Positions 1 to 13,000 are shown, counted from the stretch's first letter. The stretch: 64,000 bases of DNA from Cydia pomonella (GCF_033807575.1 NC_084705.1:12890019-12954018); one strand, 5' to 3'. Notes: generated from the sequence alone by a model not told the origin. Numbers and translations: made by a program.

Positions 1-1462
1 TATTGCAACAGCTGTGGATTTTGATGGTAAAGTCTTCATTTGGCTGAGAATCATTGTAGATGCCAAAACATATATAATTGGTTTTATCAGTATTAAGGGT
101 AAGTATATATTATAGAGTAAGAGAGCTACTTAAAACGGCTTTTAACAAATGCTCGGAGGAGCAAAATATATCCGAGATTTTGAATTGTGCCATGGTCATC
201 TTACTTTATAAAAAAGGTAACTCTCACACCTATACAAACTTGACTCATACCAACCAGTGGAGCAAGCCGGATTTAAAAGTAGTCACAGCACATTGGATCA
301 TATATTGTCGATGAGAATCATTATAGAAAAGATGACTGAATATCAAATGCCATTGTGGTTAGCATTTATAGACTACAAAAAACGCATCTGACAGTGTTGA
401 AACATGGTCGGTCTTAGAATCTTTACAAAATGCTCGTATAGATTACCGATATATTGCTCTAATTGAAAATATGTACAAGAGAGCCACCTTAAAAGTCAAC
501 CTACCCCCACTGACTGAGCCAGTTAGGATTAAGAAAGGCGTACGACAAGGAGACACGCTCTCACCAAAATTGTTTACTCTGGTGCTAGAGGATATCTTAT
601 AAAGCCTCAACTGGGAAAATCGTGGATTGAATATATTGGGTTGTCGCTTAAATAACTTGCGGTTTGCTGACGACATTGTTTTATTGGCCAATGATCCTGC
701 TGAACTTCAATGCATGATCCAAGAACTCAGTGATGCTTCCATACGGTGTGGCCTGGAAATGAATCTAGACAAGACAAAAGTTATGACCAATACGGAAGTC
801 AAGGCGAATATCACAGTTGACAGTTCCGCCATCGAAACTGTCGATAAATACGTATATTTGGGACAAGAGATAGTGACCGGAAAGAGGAACCAAACCAATG
901 AGATCAACAGACGCGTACGACTAGCCTGGGCAGCCTATTCGAATTTAGAGTTTGCCTTCAAATTAAATTTAAGGCCAAACAAAAAGCCCGCATATTTGAC
1001 CAATGTATCCTGCCAGTTCTCACTTATGGAGCTGAAACCTGGGTCTTCACCAAGGACATACTACATAAGTTAAGCGTTGTCCAACGGGCGCTAGAGAGAA
1101 AATTAGTTGGGAAGAGATAAGATGGGAGAGAGGAAATTAGTCACATTGATAGACCATAAAACTAATGAGTGGCTGAGACAGAAGAGCAAGGTCACCGATG
1201 TTGTAAAACGCGTAGCCAGATTGAAGTGGGAATGGGCTGGTCATATAGCACGAAAACCGATTCGTGGAGCAAACGTCTACTGGAGTGGCGACCATGGGGG
1301 GAGGAACGTCCTCAAAGTAGACCCCAGATGCGTTGGGACAACGACATCAAAAGGACTGCGGGGAAGAAGTGACTCCAGGTAGCACAGAACCGTGACGAGT
1401 GGCATAAAATGAAGGAGGCCTACACCCGAAGGGTAGAGAAGGGCTAAAGAAGAAGAAGAAGA
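1..1462 (+). mobile_element. RTE-like LINE, degenerate 3' part
   Basis: Broken reverse-transcriptase reading frames follow one another on the plus strand. Near 190-220 a fingers-type stretch (VILLYKKG) is readable, at about 368 a frame-shifted DYKK block, at 535-600 VRQGDTLSPKLF, and at 651-680 the catalytic LRFADDIVLLAND. After a frame break the C-terminal part continues (TYGAETWVF, then LKWEWAGHIAR near 1222, MRWDNDIKRTAGKKW near 1328). The element ends at a GAA-rich tail (about 1447-1462), as RTE elements end in short microsatellites. Several stops and shifts make it a dead copy. It abuts a minus-strand LINE, probably its insertion target. The left end lies outside the window. Confidence 0.8.
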
Positions 1463-2760
1463 TATTATTGTTAAGGTACTTTCCTATTTGCTGTAATCCC
1501 TCTTCAGCATTAGCTTTTACATCATCCCATGTTTTACCAGTAAAAGTAACAGCTGTGTCCAGGGATCGGAAACCGGTATTTTTTGTATGGGAACGAAAAC
1601 GGTATTTTTTCGTTCTTTGTTAATTATTTCATTTCTAATTGGGCAATCTAATAATACGAAGTCGTTATCAAAAAACACAACCGAGTCCTATATTTGGAGT
1701 ATAAAATAAACCGAAATATATGTTTATTTCAAAGTTTTTCAAAAAAACCGGTTCCGATCCCTGGCTGTGTCATCGGCATAAGAGTAAATTTTAGCATTTT
1801 TTAATTGCATATTACACAAATCATTGATATAAACGAGAAAAAGCGTCGAACAGAGTACGCTACCTTGAGGAACACCACAGGTCACTTCTTGGGCTTTACT
1901 TATATAATTTTCTAATTTAGTTTACTGACTTCTATTTTTAAGGTAATCTTCGAATAGAGCCAGTGGGGTTCCTCTTACTCCAACTTTTTCCAATTTATGT
2001 AAAAGGATGGGGAGAGAGACAGTGTCGAATGCCTTTTTTAAATCTAAGAAGACCGTCATGCACTTCTCACGTCTGTCTATTTGTTCAACTATTTGCAAGC
2101 AGAGGCTAGTTACAGCATCCTCAGTTGAAATCCCTTGCCTGAAGCCAAATTGTGAAGAAGATATTATATTAAATTTATTTAAGTAGTTAAGAAGCCTAGT
2201 ATTGATAAGTTTTCTATGATCTTTGAAATTGCAGGGAGCACTAAGATTGGCCTATAATTACCAACGTTGTCTCTCGCCCCATCCTTATATATCGGTGTGA
2301 TAATTGCCTGTTTGAGGGGAGGGGGACCGGAAACGATCCCATGTTAAAGCATGTATTAACAAAGTATGTTATTACGGACACTATTTCGGGCATTGCCATT
2401 TTTAAGAACATCATCTGTTTGCGTAAGTACAAAGGAATTACTTTGGCCAGGTATATTTCGCAGGTAATTGTTAAGCTCATTCGCCGTTGGTTGTATACAC
2501 TGAGCCAATTAATTACCAATATTTATAAAGTAATCGTTAATGAAATTCGCAGACTCTAACGGAGAAGATTTCAGATTAGACAGTGATATATTTGCCCTGT
2601 TTGTTTTATTAGTATAAGTAATGTTCTTAATATTTTTCCAAAGCATTGGTTGTTGTCTGCTAGATTGATTTCGAGAAACAGTGACAGTGATGAACTGGCG
2701 TGGCGTGGTGAACTGAAAATTTTGGGGAATTAAAAAATTTGGGTAATTCCCCAAATTTTT
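1463..2760 (-). mobile_element. Jockey/CR1-like LINE RT fragment
   Basis: Read on the minus strand from about 2700 down, degenerate frames give successive RT blocks: an AIITPIYKDG-like block near 2300, NYRPISVLP near 2260, SSSQFGFRQG near 2140, FLDLKKAFDT near 2030, CGVPQGSVL near 1880 and the catalytic SYADDTAVTF at about 1765-1795. The YADD-containing frame is interrupted by a 204-bp MITE at 1560-1763. Frame shifts and a stop near 1920 show the copy is inactive. It lacks endonuclease and ORF1 sequence. Confidence 0.75.
1560..1763. mobile_element. hAT-type MITE with 8-bp TSD
   Basis: Terminal inverted repeats begin CAGGGATCGGAAACCGG at the left and, read inward from the right end, CAGGGATCGGAACCGG. 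Perfect 8-bp direct repeats GCTGTGTC flank it at 1552-1559 and 1764-1771, the target-site length of hAT transposons. It sits inside the older LINE RT fragment and carries no coding capacity. The interior is T-rich. Confidence 0.88.
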
Positions 2761-2765
2761 CAGTT
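2711..2765. repeat. Short hairpin
   Basis: An inverted repeat of about 20 bp: AACTGAAAATTTTGGGGAATT is mirrored by its complement ending at about 2765. It is probably a small MITE or foldback remnant at the 5' break of the LINE fragment. Confidence 0.5.
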
Positions 2766-3383
2766 CCTGCTGATGTAATTTAAACAGTTAAAACCGACAC
2801 AAATTTACTAAGACAACGCCGAAATTGTGTGAAAATATGCTGAAAATTGCGATGATAAGTGCTCACATTTGCCAGCTGTTAGTGTTATTTGTCAGATAAT
2901 GTATTCTGCATGTATTTGCCAACCCTTAATAACATATTTTTAAAACACTACTTGATAATCTTTGAACTTAATATAGTTAAATTTGATTACTTGATTACTC
3001 GTTCTTAGGATTTGGTAGCTAATGTAGATGATCTATGCGGCTTCGTGCATTATGTCGTAACACTGATTGCCTATAGTATTGACCTTTCACATGCACACCA
3101 ACATAACAATATATGGCACCGTACAGCGTCATCTAATACAGCTGTCAAACCCATAGGCACGATTTTTCTTGGAATCTTCATCTGTCCTACCATAAATACT
3201 CATTGGTTAACCCAAATTCTGCTTGCTGTAGCATTGCTGTTACATAAAGTCAATCCATTGTAATCATATGTCGCTGTCCATGCCTAAAGGGTCCTTATGG
3301 CAGGTATTGAGTTAAGTATAGATATATCTACGTTGAATGAGCTATCTAATACAAAAAGAGTCATGACCCGTACCCATATTTAA
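2766..3383. other. No gene seen
   Basis: AT-rich DNA without a supportable gene. A short stretch at about 3111-3152 (GGCACCGTACAGCGTCAT) resembles the arm of the hairpin repeat at 62243-62345, so it is probably an old repeat fragment. Confidence 0.5.
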
Positions 3384-3700
3384 AAAACCGGCCAAGTGCG
3401 AGTCGGACTCGCACAGGAAGGGTTCCGTACCATTATCTATAAAAACGGTCACCCATCCAAGTACTGACCCCGCCCGACGTTGCTTAACTTCGGTGATTGG
3501 ATGAGAACCTCGAGATTGGAAAGAAATATTTATTTTATTCTGTTTTTAGTATTTGTTCTTATAGCGGCATCAGAAATACATAATCTGTTTCAACTTCTAC
3601 TGGCTATCATGGTTCATGAGATACAGCCGGGTGACAGACGGACGGACGGACGGACAGCGGAGTCTCCCGTTTGACCCTTTGGGTACGGAACCCTAAAAAA
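3384..3700 (+). repeat. Dispersed lepidopteran-type repeat, ~315 bp
   Basis: Begins AAAAAACCGGCCAAGTGCGA, continues with GTCGGACTCGC, holds a short GACG-rich tandem stretch (about 3633-3656), and ends TACGGAACCCTAAAAAA. A second full copy lies at 57358-57680, with fragments at 14875-14950, 16695-16752 and 44880-44970. I recognise the family as ubiquitous in moth and butterfly genomes, but its autonomous partner is not evident here. Confidence 0.75.
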
Positions 3701-4880
3701 CATACCTACACTACACATGTTAAAATTGCACTTTTGAGAAATCATTAAAGGAAGTTTGAAACTAATTTTAAGTACTTATGTTCCTATTGGAAATTACATA
3801 GATGATGATTGATTATGTAAGTCAAGGTGATATTCTTTGAAATTAAGTTATGGTTTATTTCATTTGACTTCCAGGTCAGCTTCCAGCAAGTCGCTTATAA
3901 GAACGAAATTAAGAAAAAATTAATAGTCGGACTGCTATTTTATATGTTGTAGTTTGATTGAACCATAGTATATATTTGGATATATTGGAATTCACATCTT
4001 AGGATAGAAATAAAACCACAAGTTTTACAATTTTTTTTAATTAAAATGTCATAATGATTATATTTTCCATCGTCCTCTATTGAAAGCGTGCAAAGCGGGT
4101 GGTGGGGAAGCCGGAACGATCACAGCGCTTGATGTGGTCAAATATGGCAAAAATGCTACTGCTATGTGTGTTACTGTCAATTCCCATACTATTCCGTTCT
4201 TTTGTTCACGTTCTTTGCTTTAAAATCATATTTACGATGAAAATAGGTCACGATAGCGCTGATAAATGGTAAACTGCAATAATACTGGACGAAACAGTAA
4301 TAGTAAACTTTACATATTTCCAACATCGAGCTAGAAATAAGGCTTTTATATCAAATAGTATTATTCCAGACTTACCAACGTAACGGCTAAATATTTTATC
4401 TAGTATATGTCAACGCAGTTTTGCTTGGATGTTAATAAAATAGTATGGCTAATACAGTGTACTAACATTAGGTAATTGTAATATTAGTTATAATGACAGT
4501 TTTTACTGAAAGCCCGTCAGAAACTTTTGGCACGAAGAGTTGTCTGTCGTCTGTCACAACAAACGTTGTGATCAATCATCAACACCTTGATGGAGCCATA
4601 ACACGTAAAATTGATTGAAGTACGTAGTATGAAGTTCCGTCTCTTAGAACGTAGTGATTTTATGCTCTTTGGTTGTGATAAGCGAAAGAACATATGTTTT
4701 AACATAAAATGAGTTGATTAAAACCTGTGAAGAAGGGCAAAACTTTTATACTTAACACTATTTATTTACTAATCTTGTATTAAAACATAATACCGAAAAA
4801 AGTGATATCATAAGTTTACTCAAAATCTTGATTAATACAAATTATATTCAAATGATCATAAGAGTAATTTTCATAAACGT
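3701..4880. other. No gene seen
   Basis: AT-rich intergenic DNA. Short open frames are present but show no recognisable domain, no codon bias unlike the background, and no splice or promoter context that would support a gene. Confidence 0.5.
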
Positions 4881-4904
4881 TGTTAAATGATTCACACAGT
4901 ATTG

Positions 4905-5045
4905 AGTTATCTCGGAAGCGAACTAGTGTCGGAACGAAGGTTTGGTTTCGGTTTCGGCCATTTTCGACCAAAAATAATGTTTCGGTCGTAGTTTCTGTTT
5001 CGGCCAAATATCGGCAAACCTTGCGGCTGAGCCGAAACTTACAGT
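4905..5045. repeat. CGGTTTCGG-rich repeat fragment
   Basis: Repeated GGTTTCGG / TTTCGGCC words with the complementary sense at both ends (GTTTCGGTTTCGGCCATTTT near 4945, GAGCCGAAACTT near 5030). It looks like a decayed MITE. No target duplication was found. Confidence 0.35.
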
Positions 5046-5159
5046 ATGAAACTAAACTATGTGACAAAGACAAAAAGTTGGGGAACAACTAGGACAATAA
5101 AATTAATATACTGATTTATGGTTACAGTAATTAAGAATACACAATACCCCTAAAGGCAA

Positions 5160-5650
5160 GTTGGAGGCTTCGTCGATCGTGTGGTTACCGTATGAATGAA
5201 CTTATGCCTTAACGCTGGAGAAACTGCAAAAAACTTTCCCAAGGTTTTTGTACAAGGAAATCTATGGGGACTACCCATTCCTCTACCCGACAAAGTATCT
5301 GTTAGGTACCCTCGGATACAATTCATTAGAGGTCAGACGGACCTTTAGTTTATTAGTTACTGCGTGTCGAGTCGGATTGTCCTGAACTAGTAAGCCGCCT
5401 AGTGCGACTGTTTGTTCCAGACGTCCCCAAATTAGCTCTCAGGCCTCGAAGACGCGTTCTTGCTGTCCCGGCTGCTCAGACTGTGTCGCGTAGGAACTCG
5501 CCACTGCCCCGCGCTCTCTCACTACTTAATGCGCTCTTGGCGTCAGCAAGGGAGTGCGATCTGATTGCATTGCGGTGGGCGAGTGTGAGAAATAAATGTT
5601 TGAGGTTCTGTGAGGTGATGGATGCCAGGCCCTCGAGTGTAATGTAATAT
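5160..5650 (+). mobile_element. LINE 3' end (RT C-terminus)
   Basis: Broken plus-strand frames encode EIYGDYPFLYPTKYLLGTLG near 5255-5312, then LEVRRTFSLL near 5328, and in another frame LFVPDVPKLALRPRRRVLAV at 5405 and LPRALSLLNALL near 5506. This layout is typical of the extreme C-terminus of lepidopteran non-LTR elements. It is truncated at its 5' side and frame-shifted, so it is a relic. It lies downstream of the Toll gene in the opposite orientation. Confidence 0.65.
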
Positions 5651-6389
5651 TGTTTTATTTTGTGTACACTGTTATTATATCTTATTTTATTATGTGCTAT
5701 TGTTAACATGTTTAATCTTAGTTGCACGACGCATTATATTTCTGTAATGTCATGTAAACATATTTACATACGCTCCGCTCAATCGGATGCTTAAAGTAAA
5801 AATTGACCGTGAAATGTTTTACAGTACAAATTAAGTAAAAAACTTGTAAAAAGATGTGTCAAGAAAACCATTAAATATTAAATATCTAATATCCTATTTC
5901 TTTTTTTATATGTATTCAGCAAACCTGAATTTGCTAATGTTAATTTACTTTAAGTCACTTTGGAAAAATTAAATGTTGTCCGCGGCAAATCCTTAAGTTG
6001 CGATGGTCAAATTACAGAGCATCAGTACCACATCGAACACGATTTTCCGCGATTTGACATAATATGAAGTCACACGAGTTGCGGCAACACGTACTTACTA
6101 GACGTGCAGAGAATATTATGCCTACGATGACTTATAGATAAAATTTAAATTAAAAGTTCAACAAAGTTTCGCTAATGAAGCTCCCAAATACCATTAAACA
6201 CTTTATCTGTGGTCATACTTACTAAAATACATTAACTTTGTTTAACTGTTCTAAAGCCTTGTCTATCTATATCTCATTTCTAGAGCAAACAGTAAAAAAA
6301 AACTCTATACACTTGTAGCGTTCTCAGCACATTGTCAGCTCTACCTATAGGTACAAAATTCAATATTTTCCTGAAAGAAATCCAAAAGG
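5651..6389. other. Toll 3' flank / 3' UTR
   Basis: AT-rich sequence immediately downstream of the Toll stop codon (minus strand). It must hold the 3' UTR. No minus-strand AATAAA was found between 5700 and 6389, so the cleavage site cannot be placed. Confidence 0.4.
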
Positions 6390-7067
6390 TTACGCTATGT
6401 TAAGGTCGACGATCTGAAATTTAGGAGTCCCAAGGATCTTGGACAAGTTTGCCCAAAAATGTTCTTCATGCCAATTAATGTAAGTGTGGTATTTAATATA
6501 GTACCTTAAATTAGGTGGCAGCATTTCCCTCGCCTCTGTACTTAAGTTGTAAAGAACGACTACCACTTTAGATGTCTGATACTTCAACGCATGTTCATGT
6601 GCGTAGCGAAACTCATGTTCCATCCACTTGGACTGCATAAAATGATTTGAAACAAGCACAAGAGTTCGACGCGCTTGCTGCACTGAGTCTTCGATTTGAC
6701 TTAATATAGGATCGCCTGGTCCAAAATCACGATTATGTTCTATTGTAGAATAACCTCGTTCTTCTAGATAATTTTTTATAATATTCATTTGCGCTAGATT
6801 TTCGTGGCAATATGATAAAAAAACATCTTTTTTCTTTTCAATGTCATCGTGAACTCTAAAGATATAGCGATGGCAACAATTTAATTTGAAAAAAAATTGT
6901 CTTATTTGTAGTTTGCAAAAGTGAAATACCAATCCAATTGCTAACACAAATAGTAGTAAACATGCCAAGCCTAGTGCTAGGTACAAGGTTGGAAAACATA
7001 GCCCACTTTTCATTTTTTCCATTACGTGAATATTATCAGCGCATAAAGTTTCTTTCCAATCACGCAC
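6390..7067 (-). CDS. Toll exon 9: transmembrane and TIR
   Basis: The acceptor TTACAG precedes GTGCGTGAT (VRDW), and the exon closes the LRRCT begun in exon 8 (WKETLC). It then carries the hydrophobic span LALGLACLLLFVLAIGLVF and the whole TIR domain, from DVFLSYCH to the stop. It has 225 residues, phase 0. The TIR surface motif RDFGPGDPI fits the RDxxPG consensus, so signalling competence is expected. No internal stops or shifts. Confidence 0.95.
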   Translation of the reverse strand: MRDWKETLCADNIHVMEKMKSGLCFPTLYLALGLACLLLFVLAIGLVFHFCKLQIRQFFFKLNCCHRYIFRVHDDIEKKKDVFLSYCHENLAQMNIIKNYLEERGYSTIEHNRDFGPGDPILSQIEDSVQQARRTLVLVSNHFMQSKWMEHEFRYAHEHALKYQTSKVVVVLYNLSTEAREMLPPNLRYYIKYHTYINWHEEHFWANLSKILGTPKFQIVDLNIA

Positions 7068-10000
7068 CTGTAACAGCGTTAACAAATGTGTTAGTCATAT
7101 AAATAATTTTAAAATAACAAAATCAATTTTTAATTAAATTATCAATGGAAAATTATTTATAAGCAACGTGTAATGGAAACAAGATTTATTTAATTTCGGG
7201 CTAGGCTACCCCTGGGGTCGAAAACTAGTCCCCAAATATTTATTTATTTATTCAGCTGTATAATGAAAACATCAAGGACGCTATTCATCCGTGTGAAAAA
7301 TCAGGTAATTACACATAAAGAAGTAAAATTATATACCGCTTTGCTACTCGCTAGAAGCTCGAAAGCTGGCACGTCGGAGCAGAAACAATCAAGACGGTTG
7401 CCTTTGAGTCCGACAGAGCGGATTTTGCCTTCAGCGCTCAGCTTCAGAGCCGCATCCTTCGAGATATGCCGAATGTTGTTGTAGCTAACATTTAATTCCT
7501 GGAAAACAACACAAGTTTAATACTTAATAGTTAAAAAAAACTGTAAACATATGAGTCACTTTTTTTGATTCTTAATAATACTTCTACTTCTTTAAAATAA
7601 GATGGAAAATTATAAGTAATAAAAGAGTTCCAACTAAAACTTATAACGTAATAATTTATATTTCTAATCCAACTAATTTAGTAATAAGCTTACAAAAACG
7701 AACAAAAAATACTCATTTGTTTTACAATAGGCCAAAGTTGTTATTTATCCATTTCCAATCTTGAAAGTTGTGAAGGGTTACAGACAGAGGCTAAACAAAT
7801 TTTGCTACCAAGTGAAACACATTTTTTAACACACCAACGCGAATATAATACTAGGTGTAAAATATTGATGCTTTTTTGGCAGAATAATAAAATCGAAGAG
7901 AAAAATATGCTGCAATAAATATTACTGATTGAAAAACTAACGACAAGCGTATCAGCTATATCCCCGCCATCAAGTGTGCTGATGCTGTTATTGGGTGCGT
8001 GTAGCTCCAGCAGCACGTCGATGTTGGCCGGCACGGCAGCCAGCGTGCCGGGCGCCGCGTACAGCACCAGCGGGAAGTCCCGGCTTGACGGCGGCCACCG
8101 AGGATCCGGCGGCAGGGCCTCCCAACATTCCACAACTGTTGCATTGTCGCGCAGCCGCTTGGAACAATTACATTCTGCGAAGAATACCCGGCATTTGAAG
8201 CATCTGATTAGCTTGACACTTATATTAAATTTATTATGCATTTTTACTTTGTGCGTATGATAACATTCATGGCTTCAAAGTTATACATATTGTAATCCAT
8301 CTCACTTTTAAAGAAATAATAAAGTTCGTAGCCAGTAAGTACAGTAAAATTTACAAATATTGTCTTTCACTTTATTTTCTTGACGAAAAGTCCTGAAAGG
8401 CAGACCTATTTGGCACGAAACATGACAGAAAAAGAAAATTAAAAAATATAAAGAGTTATAATTTTTTTTTCTAATCATCAAAACTCAAAGTAAAACTATA
8501 TAACGCTTGAAATAAAAAATATATGGATGAGATTATTAAAAAAAGTCTATAGTTCCCAGGGAATAAACGGCTCTGTTATTCCCGCTACACCCGAGTGGAA
8601 TACCACGCTTTGTAAGCAAGTGTGATAAATTAATGATCTTACGGTTTTACTGACATATTATCGTTATTAGTGTATGAATGACTCACAAGAGTTTGCTAGT
8701 ATATGATTCTATCTTAAGATCGATAACAACAGTTGTATTTGTGTTCTTAATACTTTGTACCTGGTAAGCAATCACTGTTGTACGGGCATAAACTTTCGGT
8801 ATTGGGGCTGCTACCGCTATCGCTAGGCACCAACCACAGTGGGCAATCACTAAGAGCCTTATGCAGTAAATACCCGCCACGATCACGACACCTAACATCT
8901 CTTGCTATAAGTTTCACCTTTACTCGCTGTAAGAAAAACACATTTCGTTTCTTTCTTAAATGCTTTAACCAAGACTGAACCATAATGAAATACTGAACTT
9001 TATTTATTGAGATAAGTATACATGATGTATCTGCAGCTAGTGTTAATACGTTCAATGCCTGGGTGCCCACCAATGTGGGGACATGAAGCTTTTTTTCAGG
9101 AGTGCGTACTCTATGGGCTGACAACTTCAAACTGGAAGCACACTTGGAGGTGTGACTTTGTCATATCATTTTGTATGGGTACAGTGAACGCGTTAAGCTG
9201 CGTCTGTAGTAAAGATATTCCTATGAGTTGTATCTTACTTACTTAATCCCATCAAAATCATTTTTATGTAAAATGTTTCCAAGACGAAACCATACCTACC
9301 GTCACATGGGCGTATGGTGAAAAATTAATTCACTATCATTGGCATCATTTAACATGAACATGTTTTTGAAGGGATTTCACTTCTTTTTGTAAGTCGCTTA
9401 TGACAATCTTCCATCCCCTAATTTAAAGGGTTGGGGGTGATTTATTATTAAAAATCTTAAAATACGTATCTGGGGGCATTTTTTATAAAATCTGCTTTTT
9501 TACCGATTCCCCATACAAACTACAACCCCCTTTTCCCCCTAACGCCCTTTTCCTCCCTCTTCTTACCCTTACGGGGTGATTTTGGGGTTGAAAAATATTC
9601 TATATCTTTCCCCATAGCAAAAACTCTCTACATACCAAATTTCAACTAAATGGATTCTGCGGTTATTGGTACCATACAAACTTCCATCCCCCTTTTTTCA
9701 AGTTTTAGATTTTTTTGTTTTTGTGTACTAATACTAACCTACATACCAAATTTCAGCCTCTTTGAAGTTCAGGAATTACCCAAAGGGTTTTGATGATCAT
9801 CAATGAGTGAGTGAGTCAGTGACGAAATCCGGTTTTTTAGATATGAATAAAATTTAAGATATGAGAGCTATGCAATTGAAATTTATTTCCCGAGACATTA
9901 TATCCCGAGAATTTTGTTTATCTGGTATAATCAAAATCCAAGTTGGGTTCAAAAAAACGACGAAGCGCTTCGAGAAAAGGTAGGTAGTACCCTTGCGCTT

Positions 10001-13000
10001 CGCTTTGCTCGTCTTGGCGGGGACACTACCGTGCCCCCAGATCAAGCGTATAGCAAAATAAATGTTTTTCATTATAAAAAAAATTAAGTAGGGATGTTAC
10101 TTTCGCTCCCTACCACATCAGAATTTCAAGGGTAAAATATTTAGGTACATCAATTACTGCATGCAATGACCAATAATACAGACTATATCGATTTGGATAG
10201 AAGATATTTTAATGATATAGGAGGCAAACGAGCAAACAAATCGCCTGATGGTAAGCGATTACCGTCGCTCATGGACACGTGAAACCCCCTGTATTGTAAA
10301 TGCGTTGTGCGGCCTTTAAGACGAAAGTACAACTCATAGGAATATCTACAAACGCAGCCCCCATTTTCCTCTTTGAGAACAACGACTAAAAGATATTTAT
10401 TGAATAAAAATTACTTTAACCCTTAAATCGACAGAGAACACGAAGGTCGTGAGTTCAAACCTTATCAGAGCTCAATAGTAGCAATAATTCTGTCTGGTTA
10501 TGAAAAAAATACAAAGTATTGTGGACGTTGCCAAATTATTAAGGAGGACATAACTAAGACTTGATAAAAATATTTATTATTTAGAATGGAGATAAGTACG
10601 CAAAAGTTACCTAGTTGGTTACTAAATTATGTTACGGCAATAATCTTTATCTACATAAAATATACGAACGAAAGTTGAATAATATGTTAAAATATATATT
10701 AAAATGAAGTACACAAAATCAGGAATTATATATTACAATATCATTCAAAATAGCCTCCTCTGGCCTTGACACAGGGCCTCAAACGACGAGGCCAGTCATC
10801 AATAGCGGCACGCACGATTGTCATGTCTAATTCCGTCACTGTCTTCACTATGGCCCGCTTGAGGGAGTCAAGATTTGTGTGGAGTTTAGCACAGGCTTTC
10901 TTCTCAATAACCTGCCATATGGAATAATCCAGCCCGGACCCCCAGTCTTCGTGGGCAATAAAGTCAATTTTGTTCCTTCGAAACCAGGCTTGCTTATGCT
11001 TAGCCCTGAGTATGACACACCCAGCCATCATCACATAAGAGGGATGATGGCCTCGTTGCACTCTCGGAATAGCCGCAATCGCCTCTTGACTGTTTTTTGC
11101 ATACACTCTGTCATTCTGGCGGTTACTACATTCTTCAATGGTAAATTTTTTTTCATCTGTAAATAGTATTTTTCGGTGGCCATTTTGTGCGTACCGCTTC
11201 AATAGCACGCGACTTCTCTCTAGCCTCATAGTCTTTAATCGTCCATTAAGCAAATGACCTTTTTGTCTGCGGTAAGCGTGTAGTCCAAGGTCTTCAATGA
11301 TAATTTTTTTAGGGAGCTTCAGCAACAACTTTTGCTTCCGGACGGGGTTTCTTGCAATTCTCGCCTTCACTGCCTTTATTAGAGCTGGGGTCCGAACGGT
11401 GCATTGTCTTCCAGACCTCTTGCGGTCATCGAAGCTCTGAGTACTATTGTATCTATTAATTGTGCGATAAACAAATTGTTTGTTGATTTTTAGGTTTTCA
11501 AGCAACTTCAAAATCATGTTTGGCGGGTGCCCACATTTGTGCAACGCAATTACTGCGATACGATTCCCTTTTAGGCCCCAATTCATTACGACGAGATAAG
11601 CGTTATGTGTGGTATATAATTATAGCTCACAAATCCATCACATTAAGTCATTTTTAATTTTTTCGGTAGCATTTGTTTTAACGGAAATAAAGAGGTTGCA
11701 AATCGAGTAACAGAACTTAGTAACCAACTAGGTATAAGTATTATTTTAGTATGAGCTTTTCTCACCCGAAATAAAAGTGTTATAAAAACATAATAAGTCA
11801 TAATAAGGGGGTCCGCTTGCTGGCGCGGGTACATAGAGCGTGTGAGCGGGTTGACGCAAATAGTATGAAAATGCGGCGGATTTTACCTATACAATGGCAC
11901 CCGCGTGCGTGCGTCCGCTCTGTGCATCCGCACCATTTAGCGAACGCCCTAGTTTTTTTCTATAAAGTAAGAGTATGTTTCTTTTAGACATGTATGTAGC
12001 CTTTCTACTTACCGTTCGATTGTTAGAGTCTTTTAGAGCAGAGTCGTTGTGGCATTGTAGGTTATCGGTGCTCGATATTACGACAATACCTAAATTGGGA
12101 TTGTCGGACAGGTTTAACACCACCGGCTGTGACGATGGCCCGCTAATAGCTCTTTTCATAATCAGATCTTTGTACTGCAATATAAAAATCACGCAATAAT
12201 CATTAGTGATTTTTTTTATTTTACAAATCTTTAACATAGTTTGATTATGTACAGTAAAGATATTAAGTATATACACGTAAAAATTGTCAAAAATATGTAT
12301 ACACTACCTTAAAACACAGGCAATAAGGTCGTGTACACAGATTTTTGTCACTTTGTCCGTGTCGATATTTAATACCATGACTGTACTCATTCTTAGGGGA
12401 GACCAAGGAGAGTTGAAACAAATTTTACTTTTTTGGTCATAACTCTGTTGTATTAAAATCTAGATTAACGAAATCTTATACCCAGAACAGAAATACCATA
12501 GTGTACTTAGAACTATTTAAAAACATTTGTTTTGTGCATCAATCCAGTCTCTTTCAACTCTCCTAATACTGAGGTAACTTGAAACAGGTACTAAGCTAGG
12601 TTGACACACATATATATAATTTATGAATTTAAACAATAAATAGCAAACTAGCGTCGGTAAAACATTTTCACCGGTAACCGCAGCACAATTTAGAATTTTA
12701 GTTTACAATTTCTTCTTTAGCAGATTAAAATATGCTACATTAATCAATATTTGATGTCGAGTAAACTAGTTGTCAGTGAGTTTCTATTTTTTAATTAGCT
12801 TTAAATGGTAACCAAAGTGCTAAAATAAAATTGAAAAATATGATTTCAACAGTCTCTTAACATATCGTGTTTTTGAGTCCCTCGCTACGCTCCACGTTCT
12901 AACTTAGAATCACTTCTTCAGCAATGAATAGCCTCTGACAATCTCGAACAAAAAATTGACGAGGTAAGTTGCAACAATGTGTTTCAACATACCTCGCCCT

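Larger units (their letters stand above)
8927..10740. other. Toll intron 5, left part
   Basis: Intron sequence made largely of repeats: a TE-like repeat at 9380-9850 and another at 10205-10370. About 30 bases near 9201-9235 recur inverted near 10335-10365 (ATAGGAATATCTAC), perhaps two pieces of one old element. Confidence 0.4.

Noticed and set aside
7956..8260. Open frames opposite and offset to Toll exon 7
   Set aside because: The exon is GC-rich, which opens other frames. The LRRNT frame joins its neighbours in phase and explains the sequence.
9022..9246. Cysteine-rich 74-residue plus-strand peptide
   Set aside because: It lies in a Toll intron on the opposite strand; part of the sequence is repeated inverted near 10335, so it is probably repeat DNA.
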